A stretch of DNA of 64,000 nt, taken from assembly GCA_032718475.1 (NCBI GenBank), contig JAUCBJ010000476.1:29787-93786 (forward strand), written 5' to 3'. Below, one piece after another: positions 11,991 to 22,639 of the stretch; the first letter of the stretch is position 1; each line of letters opens with the position of its first letter. The position numbers and the translations under genes were made by a program. The notes below the pieces were generated by a model that saw nothing but the letters and a program-made list of their open reading frames with translations, did no database searches and was not told where the DNA came from. The stretch comes from Nemertoderma westbladi (Eukaryota > Xenacoelomorpha > Nemertodermatida > Nemertodermatidae).

Positions 11991-12339
11991 TTATTACAAT
12001 ATTAACCCACCTGACACAGACAAAGTCCATTAAAAACACAAAATAAAAGTTTATATGCAAATTATTATTATTAGTAAAAAAAAAACTCAAATGAGTAGCC
12101 GTAACGCGACTTTGAAAGTCGCGTTACGGCTAATCTATTGTCTTGGTTTTACATAGTAACAGATAAAGTTGGCAATATGTTTTTCAATCGTGTTGTAAAT
12201 GTGTGGAACAGCCTGTCCAATGACGTAGTTAATTCGCATAGCCTTGTCTGTTTTAAAACCAAACTCCGTAAATGTGATTTTAGCTCATATTGTAAATTTG
12301 ATAGAAATCTGTGAATTCCATAATTTTATTGTTATTGTA
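11991..12339. other. Non-coding DNA
   Basis: Short stretch between the LINE and the 28-bp array. It contains a local inverted repeat around 12100-12135 (GTAACGCGACTTTGAAAGTC followed by GCGTTAC). No gene seen. Confidence 0.5.
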
Positions 12340-13918
12340 GAGTTGTGTACATTTTATTGTTGAGTTGTGTACATTTTATTGTTATTGTTGAGTTGTGTAC
12401 ATTTTATTGTTATTGTTGAGTTGTGTACATTTTATTGTTATTGTTGAGTTGTGTACATTTTATTGTTATTGTTGAGTTGTGTACATTTTATTGTTATTGT
12501 TGAGTTGTGTACATTTTATTGTTATTGTTGAGTTGTGTACATTTTATTGTTATTGTTGAGTTGTGTACATTTTATTGTTATTGTTGAGTTGTGTACATTT
12601 TATTGTTATTGTTGAGTTGTGTACATTTTATTGTTATTTTTGAGTTGTGTACATTTTATTGTTATTGTTGAGTTGTGTACATTTTATTGTTATTGTTGAG
12701 TTGTGTACATTTTATTGTTATTGTTGAGTTGTGTACATTTTATTGTTATTGTTGAGTTGTGTACATTTTATTGTTATTGTTGAGTTGTGTACATTTTATT
12801 GTTATTGTTGAGTTGTTTACATTTTATTGTTATTGTTGAGTTGTGTACATTTTATTGTTATTGTTGAGTTGTGTACATTTATTGTTATTGTTGAGTTGTT
12901 TACATTTTATTGTTATTGTTGAGTTGTTTACATTTTATTGTTATTGTTGAGTTGTGTACATTTTATTGTTATTGTTGAGTTGTGTACATTTTATTGTTAT
13001 TGTTGAGTTGTGTACATTTTATTGTTATTGTTGAGTTGTGTACATTTTATTGTTATTGTTGAGTTGTGTACATTTTATTGTTATTGTTGAGTTGTGTACA
13101 TTTTATTGTTATTGTTGAGTTGTGTACATTTTATTGTTATTGTTGAGTTGTGTACATTTTATTGTTATTGTTGAGTTGTGTACATTTTATTGTTATTGTT
13201 GAGTTGTGTACATTTTATTGTTATTGTTGAGTTGTGTACATTTTATTGTTATTGTTGAGTTGTTTACATTTTATTGTTATTGTTGAGTTGTGTACATTTT
13301 ATTGTTATTGTTGAGTTGTGTACATTTTATTGTTATTGTTGAGTTGTGTACATTTTATTGTTATTGTTGAGTTGTGTACATTTTATTGTTATTGTTGAGT
13401 TGTGTACATTTTATTGTTATTGTTGAGTTGTGTACATTTTATTGTTATTGTTGAGTTGTGTACATTTTATTGTTATTGTTGAGTTGTGTACATTTTATTG
13501 ATATTGTTGAGTTGTTTACATTTTATTGATATTGTTGAGTTGTGTACATTTTATTGTTATTGTTGAGTTGTGTACATTTTATTGATATTGTTGAGTTGTT
13601 TACATTTTATTGATATTGTTGAGTTGTGTACATTTTATTGTTATTGTTGAGTTGTGTACATTTTATTGTTATTGTTGAGTTGTGTACATTTTATTGTTAT
13701 TGTTGAGTTGTGTACATTTTATTGTTATTGTTGAGTTGTGTACATTTTATTGTTATTGTTGAGTTGTGTACATTTTATTGTTATTGTTGAGTTGTGTACA
13801 TTTTATTGTTATTGTTGAGTTGTGTACATTTTATTGATATTGTTGAGTTGTTTACATTTTATTGATATTGTTGAGTTGTGTACATGTTATTGTTGAGTTG
13901 TGTACATTTTATAATTAG
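12340..13918 (+). repeat. 28-bp minisatellite, about 55 copies
   Basis: Nearly perfect tandem copies of a 28-bp unit, GTTGAGTTGTGTACATTTTA then TTGTTATT. Most units are identical. Two variants, TTTAC for GTGTAC and GATATT for GTTATT, recur together in 13500-13620 and 13830-13865, so blocks of several units have been duplicated together. Confidence 0.96.
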
Positions 13919-14483
13919 TATCCTTTGTGTTGTTAAATACATATTTTATTTTTACTCACTGCTGGAACATAAGTCGCTTCGACATAACCAGACAGTGTTT
14001 GTTTTTAACCAGTTTTCATATTTTAAATAAATAACTAATGTGCGTGCATTTTATAATTCGTGCGCTGTTTCAACATATGTAGATGTATCTGCATTAAATA
14101 AAACTATTACTATTGAAAGCCTGGTATTCTTTCCGTTCACATAACTAATGCTTCGTGTGGTGCGAGCCTTAAAGGTGAAGTTAAATAACAACAAACTCGA
14201 CTCATCAGATGATACTATATTTATGTATTATTATATTAAATAATGTTTATAAGAATCAAGCCTTTTTTAAAACGAGACTTTTGGGTGCAGCTCTTGAATT
14301 TATTTGACGAAAATTAATTTAAATTAATAATTCATATTAAATAATTAAATTCATTCAATAATTAATTTATATGAAATAAATAACTAAAACGGCATGTTAT
14401 CTTCACAGCCATTATTTTATACTCAATTAGCTATTATTTAAAAAATATATATTTTTGCCAATTCCAACTTTGTTATTGATTAG
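13919..14483. other. AT-rich non-coding DNA
   Basis: No gene, RNA or repeat family recognised between the minisatellite and the inverted-repeat element. Confidence 0.5.
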
Positions 14484-15842
14484 TGGCCCGTATGCATAAA
14501 ACAGTCCTAAATTTACGTCCGTCGATTCATCTAAATAAATCGTAAGTTGGATTACGACTATCGTGGCGACGATTGTCGTACATTGGTTTGCATAAAACTG
14601 TTTACGATTAAGGGGGGGGGGGGGGGGGGGTTCCCCCTCCTTGGGTAAAATTTTCACATTTTTGGTTTTCTATTTCATCTGATGCAGAATTTAATGGGGA
14701 GTTCAAATCTTGAAACAGTTTGGCGAGATCATATTTTAGTTCTCGAGTTATCGCTGTCTTTCCGTCTATCAGTTTGTCCGTCAAAATTTAGAACACAGAC
14801 AGTCAGACATGCTGTCAGACAGACATATTAGATGCCACCAAACATTAAAACTGACATCAGAAATGAAATCACCGACCCCGAAAACCCCCATATTGATAAT
14901 TTTAGTGAGTTGGTATGAAGCCATAGTGTCAAACATTACTGACCGATTAACAGACTACAGACAGTCAGGTTTGAGCGGGAAGGTTAAAATTGTAAAGAAA
15001 ATTATCTCGTAATTACATTTCACGTTATTTCCATTTTTCAAAATACTACTCCTCCGCCGTTTTTCACCGAAATTCGATAATTTATGGCTCGTTTGAAAGC
15101 TTTTTTGAACATCTTGAAAAATTATCCAGCACTTTTTTGAAAAATTTTTTTTTTTAATATAATTGAAAATTTGAATTTATTTTAATTAATTAATTTACTT
15201 AAAAATTAATAATTTAAAAAATCGGCTGGATAATTTTTGTAGAAACGATGGTGCTGAGTCCAAAAAAGTTGGTTAAAAAAAATACGATAAATATTAAGGG
15301 ACTAGTAGTGTTTTTAGTGAAATATTTAATTCCGCCACTCGCCGCTAGAGGGACACAAAAAAATTTAAAATTTCATTTTTTGTTGCTCTTTGGCCTTCCC
15401 CACGTTGGCTGACCCCCCCCCCCCCCCCCCCCCCTTAATCGTGCTTCCGATTATCGTAATTTAGTTACGATGCTACTGTATTTTAGAGTGTTGCTGGGCA
15501 ACTCTGTGAACAATACTGTGAAAATCTGAGATTCCTATTATGTTCCTTATAATTACAATATAATTCACGACTGTTGTATTGTTTTATAGGTAGCCTTAGC
15601 AACAGTCTCCTATACTACATTTTAGCCAATAAAAATTGAGTTCAATGTAAACTGGAGCAGATCGTAACTTTAATACTCGATAGAGAGCACCCTTAAATTT
15701 ATGATCGAAATGAATCGTAAGTTTACAATCAAAGAGGCTGACAATTTTTATGCATATCGAATTTATTTACGATAGTCGTATCTGCTGACATACGACGATC
15801 GGAGGATTACGACGGTCGTAAGTGTTTTATGCATACGGGCCA
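14484..15842. mobile_element. Non-autonomous DNA element with TGGCCCGTATGCATAAAAC ends
   Basis: The 19-bp sequence TGGCCCGTATGCATAAAAC at 14484-14502 is found inverted and perfect at 15824-15842. Inside, TACGAC/GTCGTA-rich subterminal DNA is also loosely inverted. No transposase frame is present, so this is a MITE-like or internally deleted element. A second element is nested in it at 14612-15434. No clear target-site duplication was seen. Confidence 0.75.
14612..15434. mobile_element. Nested element with G-run/C-run ends flanked by TTAA
   Basis: A run of 19 G (14612-14630) and a run of 22 C (15413-15434) form the ends. TTAA lies directly outside both (14608-14611 and 15435-15438). The interior has no long frame. 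A second copy in opposite orientation lies at 41205-41910 and also begins TTAA plus G-run, then a CCCCCTC segment. TTAA duplication is the habit of piggyBac-type transposases, but the ends here are G-rich rather than the usual CCC start, so the family is uncertain. Confidence 0.65.
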
Positions 15843-18071
15843 ATATCCTACAATATCTTAGCAATTATAGAAAACTAATTTGTCAATATTTGTCTAGAAC
15901 AAATAATTTATTGTTCTAGAACATTTTTTATCAATTATGTAGAAATGTTTGGTATTTTTAAAAAATGAATTCGTATTATTAAACATCATTTTTTCAACCA
16001 ATTATCATGGTAAAGTAAATGTAACGCATATAGATTATATATTTTGTTACATTATATCAACTTAACCGCGTTCTGGTGAATTACTCGTAACGCTGCAAAG
16101 TACTAGTTTGCATCGTTGCGGCCTATAGGACAGAACGCTGCAAAGTAATCAATGACATGGAAACATTCCAGAATGTATTATTTCCATTTATGTATGTAAT
16201 TATTATTTATTATGTCACATTATTTAGGTCCTCTTTATTATCCAGTTTGCAGTGACGGGACTACAGGACTAGCTAGGTCTACTGTATGCAGAGGTGTAGC
16301 GAGGGGGGGGGGGGGAGTTGGGGGAGGGGAATGTTCCCCCGGGCGCACTCACCCGGGGGCGCTGAAATGCCAGGCAAACATGTCAGGGCATTAAGTAACA
16401 AGTCTCTGATTCAACTCTAATTGCTTGCAAAGGTCACTTTTCAGCGTTAAAGACTCTTGTTTATTTATGTAAACCTCGCTCGCTGCGCTCGCTCGGGACA
16501 TAACGCTGCAAAGTGCTACTTTGCTCACAATTATGTTAATAGTTATTTATGTATGTTATTGCAATTAAATTAAAATTTAGACATTTATTTAAATTAAAAT
16601 AATTTACCTAAACCAGATCTTAAATCCATATTTTTTTAATTACGTTTTCGGACTTCCGGTAATGGTAAAAAGTGTTCCTTTAACTTAAAAGGGTAATAAT
16701 AATGCAGCAATTATAATCGATGATGTCTAAATTGTATGATAACTAATAATATATAACAGGAATGAACCTTTTACAATAAATTTAACAAACACCAGTAATA
16801 ATATTAATATTATATGAATGTTTATTATATAACCTACGACTTACCTCCTACAGTATAATACGTAATGTACTTACAACGTACAATAGTTAGTAAATTAACA
16901 ATTATTAATTATAAAAGATCTTAGTTTCTATAACAACTTTACTACAAACAGACACTCAAACAAAAAGTAAATAATTACTTTATGTATAATATAATATATA
17001 GTTGTATGAGAACGACAACAATAACCAAATAATTGGGTGTCTATTGGGATTCGAACTCGGTACCTAGGATTCATTATTTACGGCACTACAATACAACTAA
17101 GGTCGCACCGGATATCACTTTATGATATCCGTCTTACCATACTATTCAGCCATACTAATTGAGAGTTTGTTTATTTGTGATATAATATCATTTCTATATA
17201 ACATTTTATTTGTGCAATTTATAGAAAAGTTGCAAATAATAGACCCAAACACAAAATACCGGGCCAGAAACGCAATATAATTAGGCTGTTTGCAGGATAT
17301 TGTATATAAATATATTGTGCACAACTAAAGATAGAAGGAATGTATTTAATACCCCTTTATTAGCCCACAGTTTCTCAAGAACTCTTAAATTTATGTTGAC
17401 AGTTAAATTAATCTAATTTTTTTATACATCTTAGTGAAGTCTAGGTGGCAGGTGGGATCGAATTGGTGACCTCCAGATTGGAGCTTTTTAACCATTCCAA
17501 TAGAAGAACATGACTTTTTAGCTGACTTCACAAACCTATGTCCATCTATTCTCTCGAGTGAAATTTAATATAACGATCGCCATTAATACCAATAATTTTA
17601 TGTAAACAATTGTGAACGATTTAAATTGTAATGTGTTAGATAAACCTGTCCCATACCGGTACCAGGGTAAAATAAAGTATGATATCACGATATCAGTAAT
17701 ATATTAGATATAATTACTTTGAACAACATTCAATATTTAGTGATATTCCAAAAAAATACAATTACAATATTGACCTACCGGTACTATAATAATTTACTAA
17801 ATTAATTACAATTATTATTATAACTTTGTTCAGAATGTTATTAATTTATTTTCCGTAGGTTTTAACAGAAAGTAAATAAATAACGCAGAAACAAAAACAA
17901 CCTGTATTTTAAACTAAATTAACAATCAAATAATCTAACTGACAAGTGTAACATATAAATAATACATGAAGACATATATGTGTCGCGCCACAGTAGTTAG
18001 TTAGAATATGTGGGGATTCGATGATTGGGAATTTAATTAATAGCAACTGCTGAACTGCGAAATGTTAAACC
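15843..18071. other. AT-rich intergenic DNA with repeat debris
   Basis: No protein gene found. It holds a G-run and G-rich stretch at 16303-16330, the phrase AACGCTGCAAAGT repeated near 16090, 16135 and 16503, and two stretches (about 17035-17110 and 17450-17510) with a tRNA-like B box in reverse orientation. The first reads GAGTTCGAATCCC on the minus strand. These are probably SINE remnants. The part next to 18071 should be the 3' UTR of the V-ATPase gene. Confidence 0.5.
17035..17110 (-). repeat. tRNA-derived SINE-like head
   Basis: On the minus strand there is a B-box-like GAGTTCGAATCCC. It is preceded at tRNA spacing by a degenerate A box around 17095-17105. The acceptor stem does not pair well, so it is not called as a tRNA gene. 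Confidence 0.35.
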
Positions 18072-18713
18072 CTAGGTCGAGGCGCCTGGCGCTATACTGG
18101 CATTAGAGCTCTGCAAAATACCAACGATAACCCCAAATAAACCGATAGCGCTCGCAAAAATCTCGATAATTAAAATCTTAACGAATAGGGCGGGATTGGC
18201 CGCGTCTGAGAGCGCGGCCCCGGAACCTACAACCCCAACGCAAACACCGCAGAATAGGTTGGATAAACCGACGGTTAGCCCAGCGCCGAAGATGGAGAAT
18301 CCACCGAATACATTCTGTCGCATCTGTTTGGCAGATACGGTGAGGGGGTCGTAATCCTCCACCATGTTGGCCGTAACTATCGACATGATAATACCGTAAA
18401 TAGCGACGGCCTCGCAGAATATAATCGAAATGAGGTTTTTTGTTTTGATTCGCGGCGCTTTTACGGCTCCTCCAATAATACTTGTGCCGGTTATGTAGAT
18501 ACCGGTAGCCGCTCCGACTACAGACAGCGATATGGACAGGCCTACGCCGACGAAGGCCCACGCGTGCGGGGGGATCGCGAGTAGTAGCCAACCAACGTCG
18601 AAACGGTAGCCCTGGTCCGATAGGAGGAAGAATAATCCGGTTAGAACGAGGAGGAATATAACAATGCTGGAGATTACTTGGGAGTGAATAGAGATGATGT
18701 TTTCCGAACCCAT
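18072..18713 (-). CDS. ATP6V0B: V-type proton ATPase 21-kDa proteolipid subunit c''
   Basis: Intronless gene of 213 residues, starting at the ATG at 18711-18713. The frame is open a little further, but without another ATG. The protein is one of the membrane-ring subunits of the V-ATPase Vo sector, which carries protons into lysosomes, endosomes and secretory vesicles. Signature stretches are [65 protein letters not shown] and [20 protein letters not shown]. Glu101 in [11 protein letters not shown] is the expected proton-carrying acid. Five hydrophobic segments and a length near the mammalian 205 residues support a full product. The mammalian gene has several introns and this one has none, so it is either a lineage with intron loss or a retained retrocopy. 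It is intact, so I call it functional. Confidence 0.96.
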   Translation of the reverse strand: MGSENIISIHSQVISSIVIFLLVLTGLFFLLSDQGYRFDVGWLLLAIPPHAWAFVGVGLSISLSVVGAATGIYITGTSIIGGAVKAPRIKTKNLISIIFCEAVAIYGIIMSIVTANMVEDYDPLTVSAKQMRQNVFGGFSIFGAGLTVGLSNLFCGVCVGVVGSGAALSDAANPALFVKILIIEIFASAIGLFGVIVGILQSSNASIAPGAST

Positions 18714-18728
18714 TGTTCGGTTGGAATG

Positions 18729-18737
18729 CACTTCCGG
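18729..18737 (-). promoter_or_regulatory. Possible ETS-type site before the V-ATPase gene
   Basis: Minus-strand CCGGAAGTG lies 16 bases before the ATG of the V-ATPase gene. This is the consensus for ETS/GABP factors, commonly found at transcription starts of housekeeping genes. The position agrees with a short 5' leader. It is a single short motif, so chance is possible. Confidence 0.35.
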
Positions 18738-20736
18738 AGTTCAGCAGTTGTTTATTGATTGTTTATCTATTATCATGTACCGGTACTGCGATCTGGCGAT
18801 AGTCTGATAGTCCTAGCGGTATGCCTCTATCTTCTATTTTGCAACGACAATGCAGCAGCAGCACTGCTGCACTGAGTACGCCTACTGACTGACTGAAGAC
18901 TGAACTGACTGAGAAAATGTTACCAATCCTGCAATCCTTCAATCTGTCGTGCAGCAGTGCCCTATCAGCCTATCCATCTACCGGTATCGTAATCGTACCG
19001 ATAACCTGATAAAGGCTGAACGGTAGGGATAGCCTGCCTATTCTTCCCGCCTACAGTCTGACAGTACAGAAGTACACCTGACGTAGATAGATCAGTAGAT
19101 AGATAGACAGATCTGCAGATACAGAGATAGAGCAGTACAGCATGCAGCAGTACGTGACTGGAATACTTACAGGTTTGAGTACAGATCTGCGGCGCGCTCT
19201 TGCGCATCCAGAAATGCGGCGCGGTGCGATTTTACTGTTTTACGCAAATAGAACGTCAGACTGCAGGACTGTCAGAAATATGTCAAACAAAATGTCCTAC
19301 TACTGCTGTACTGTAACTGTACCGTACTACATACTAGCAACACAGTATCAGTATACTGTTAAGGTTTAGGCTACTGGTTTAGCTTAGGCAGTTAGGCCCT
19401 AACTCCTTCTGTCCTTTGAAGTTTGACCGTTTGACTCGATCTCTAATTTAATTTCACTCCATTTTCTCTTTAAACACAGCCAACAAATTTGAAAATACTG
19501 TATTTTTCGTAATGCAGTACCTAACAGCCTAATAGGCCTATAGATGTATAGTACTTTTTTGTCAGTCAGTACCGGCAGTGCGCTGGTGCGGCAGATCGGT
19601 CCGGTATACAGTTGAATTTGTGGTTTTGGAGCTCAGGTGCTTTAGTGCGGTGCGGCACACTAAAATCTAACTGCAGCGCAAGGTAACAGTTTAGCGGTTC
19701 GGCAGTTTAGGCCTAACCGGTATGTTCGTTGTGGGGCGAGGGACGAAAGTAAGCGAGCTTAGCATACATGTACCACTAACTCAATCGGTGTGTCTGTTGC
19801 TCTGTGGGGCTCTTGGCGTAGTGGCACCATTAATCAACCTGTCGTTCTGTTGATCTGTCGCTGTTTTTTTTGCAGTGTTCAATTTTAAACGTTAATAACT
19901 GGGCCAATCCTTGATGACATCTATCCAAACTTGGTATGGTACACATGTTTTTTGGCAAAAGTTTAGAAATTTTCCAAGTTGAATTCGTGTGTGGTCTTCG
20001 AGAAGCTAAGATAAAAAAGCAGTTAATTAGTTAATTAAGTTGATTAGCCTGTCTTTTAACGGAAATTACTTATTTTAGTATAAGATTTAAATAATTATAC
20101 TTAAAAATTATACAGATGTAATCCACATACCTCATTCTATTATAGTTTTTAATTAGTCAGTTAGTTCAAGTGATTTTCTTTAATAATTGTGTCTTTTGTT
20201 TAATTGATCTAAAGTATAATTAAAACGGCATAAAAAAATTATGCGCAATAAATACTGCTCATTTATTGGCTAACATGCAAGTTGGCTGGTATATTTGGGA
20301 AGGATGTGTGTGTAAGGCAGCCAGTTGCTGGGAATTCAAGTGGAGGGGGGTGGATTGTATGTGACTCATGCCGTAGGCCATGCTCATGCCACACACAAGC
20401 AGGTAGAGTGCTTGGCCAGCTCTCGTCTAAGCCTCAGGTAATAATTAGACAGATCTCATTTAATATTGTCAATAACATTACCACTGTAGAAGGCTTTTTA
20501 TATCCAAAATTGTTTATTCCTCAAAATATTAGGCTTATTATTTTTTGATAGGATTTCTGTGTAGGCCTATTTGAATTGTTTACACTGAGGCATTAACAGA
20601 GGGTACTGGTATATTAAATTAATTATTTGAATACCATTACTGCATCGACTGCATTTAGCTGTTTAGTACTGCGTTGATTATATTCCTATAAACCAATTGC
20701 TGGTTTCGCATATTGAACGTATCGATAGTTATAAAG
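18738..20736. other. Intergenic DNA 5' of the V-ATPase gene
   Basis: The first few hundred bases (to about 19400) are mixed-composition DNA rich in short CTGCAG- and GATAGA-like motifs and probably contain the V-ATPase promoter. The remainder contains one copy of the GTGGGGCGAG dispersed repeat (19731-20010) and AT-rich DNA. A plus-strand frame at 20282-20548 is followed by a possible splice donor but has no recognisable domain. Confidence 0.5.
19731..20010 (+). repeat. Dispersed repeat of the GTGGGGCGAG family, copy 1
   Basis: Begins GTGGGGCGAG and continues with an AGTAAGCGAG stretch and ACCACTAACTCAATCGGTG. It ends near GTGTGGTCTTCGAGAAG. Closely matches 49672-49892 in the same orientation and, inverted, 46130-46455. 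There is no coding capacity. Confidence 0.75.
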
Positions 20737-21283
20737 TGTGACGGGATCCACGAAGGATCCCGGTTTATCCGGTTTGTCGATCTACGCGTCCCCGCCGTGT
20801 GTGAAAGGTAAAAAGAGTTTGCGTTGTTCGTCGTATATAATGTTCGGGCATATAGATAGATATAGATAATATATTGTAATGTAAAGCTGTGAATAATATT
20901 ATATGGAAGGCGGGAGACGGTGATTGAAGTCCCGGTACTTCCCTAGCTAAACTAACCTAACTAACACCAAATAGCACACTGAGATAACTGAATAACTGAT
21001 TGCTGGTGCCTAATAATATACTGCACGGTTTGGCCTTGCTACAGTACCTAGCCGATGCTTCCCCCCCATTGGCTAATATCCCTGTTGGCGCCCTTTGGAG
21101 TGTTCCCGTTCACTCCAGCTATTCTCTCTCTGTTAGGGGTTTGGCCCCTGACCTTTATTGTTCGTTTCTCCTTCCCACTTTGTTGGGGTGGCACGAGTGG
21201 TTGATTACCCAACCTCGTGGCCCCCAATATTGCTTAATGGTTTACTTTATGGGGTTGGGTGAGGCGGAATTGATTCGCTAACA
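20737..21283 (-). repeat. 3' LTR of the BEL element
   Basis: 547 bp, TG...CA bounded (plus strand TGTGACGGGATCC ... TTCGCTAACA). The outer end can form a short hairpin, GGGATCC/GGATCCC. It matches the 5' LTR best over its inner 290 bp, with scattered substitutions. Confidence 0.85.
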
Positions 21284-21299
21284 CTCCCCCCATGCTATC

Positions 21300-22560
21300 T
21301 TCCCGGTGAGAAGATAGCATCAACCTCTAAGTGCGCTTCAATTCCGCTGGATCCCGATCTAGTATCGGGTGTGGGGTGGGATTATTTTCTTGGAGTCGGC
21401 TTTCCAGGCCGCTCCCTATGGGTATGATGTCACTACCCTCTGGCATCTCGTGTCGGGCCGATCGTGCACTTCTCTCACACAATTTTTGTTTCCCCGACAT
21501 TCTCACCACTCTAGCTCCGCTCTCTAACTCAACTCGCTCTTATTCTCTCCCCACACCTGAATCGCACTCTTCTCTCTCGCCAACAGCTCTTCTCACTATC
21601 TCCTCCCTACTCTCTGCCACTCCCTAAGGCCCTAATCTCTAATGCTACCCCTGTGCTATCATATTATCTACCTACTACTCACTTGGTAACTATCTAACTC
21701 TCTTACTCTCTACTAACTCTCCGACTCTAACTAGCTCTACTAAGTCTAACTAACTCCTACTAATTCTCTACTAACCTCTAGCTCTAACTCTACTAACCTC
21801 TAACTGTACTCTCTGCTAAGTCTACTAACTCTTTCCTAACTCTGACTAAAACCCTCCATCTACGTGGCGCTTGTGGTGCCCACAACCATTCTACTACTAC
21901 TTCTACTCTGCTACTATCTTTCTAACTCTACTAACTCTCTACTATCTCTAACTCTACTAGCTGGCACCCTATGTGCCCGCCTCTACTACTCTACTGCCTG
22001 GCACCCTATGTGCCCTCTCTACTACTCAACTACCTCTCTAACTCTACTACCTGGCACCCTATGTGCCCGTCTCTACCACTCTACTACCTGGCACCCCATG
22101 TGCCCTCTCCACTACTGTACTCTATCTACATCTCCACCTCCACTAATACCTCTATCTACGTGGCGCTTGCGGTGCCCACAACCACTCTCTGCTACTACTT
22201 TCTACGTGGCGCTTCTGGTGCCCACAACCCCTCTCTTACTACTTTCTACGTGGCGCTTATGGTGCCCACAACCACTCTACCACTACTACTTTCTACGTGG
22301 CGCTTCCGGTGCCCACGACCCCCCTACTACTACTCCTTTCTACGTGGCGCTTCCGGTGCCCACGACCCCCCTACTACTACTCCTTTCTACGTGGCGCTTC
22401 CGGTGCCCACGACCCCCCTACTACTACTCGTGGCATGACAATATGCCACACTCCCTTACCCCGCCGCCTTCTAACTCTACTCTCCTTCTACTAACTTATC
22501 TCCTGTTCTACTACTTACTATCTCTTCTAACTATTATTTAATTAATTTTATTATTTATTT
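21300..22560. repeat. Pyrimidine-rich simple sequence and minisatellites in place of BEL pol
   Basis: From about 21660 the plus strand is a drifting CTAACTCTACTA-type sequence. Within it are several copies of a CTGGCACCCTATGTGCCC unit (about 21955-22110). There are also about seven copies of a 44-bp unit with CTACGTGGCGCTTCCGGTGC (about 22155-22440). Long plus-strand frames here are artefacts of these repeats. Confidence 0.75.
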
Positions 22561-22639
22561 TTTAATTAAATAATTATTTATATGTGGGAAGGGCGTCTCG
22601 CCCTCATTCCCACCCCCCTCAGTCCAAAATCTTGGACGA

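Noticed and set aside
20282-20548. Plus-strand 88-codon frame with a Cys-rich stretch and a possible splice donor (CAG/GTAATA)
   Set aside because: No recognisable domain, no partner exons and no matching acceptor. Chance frame in a repeat-bearing region.
21864-22541. 225-codon plus-strand frame with repeated TPLLLL-type peptides
   Set aside because: Translation of pyrimidine-rich tandem repeats within the BEL element, antisense to it.
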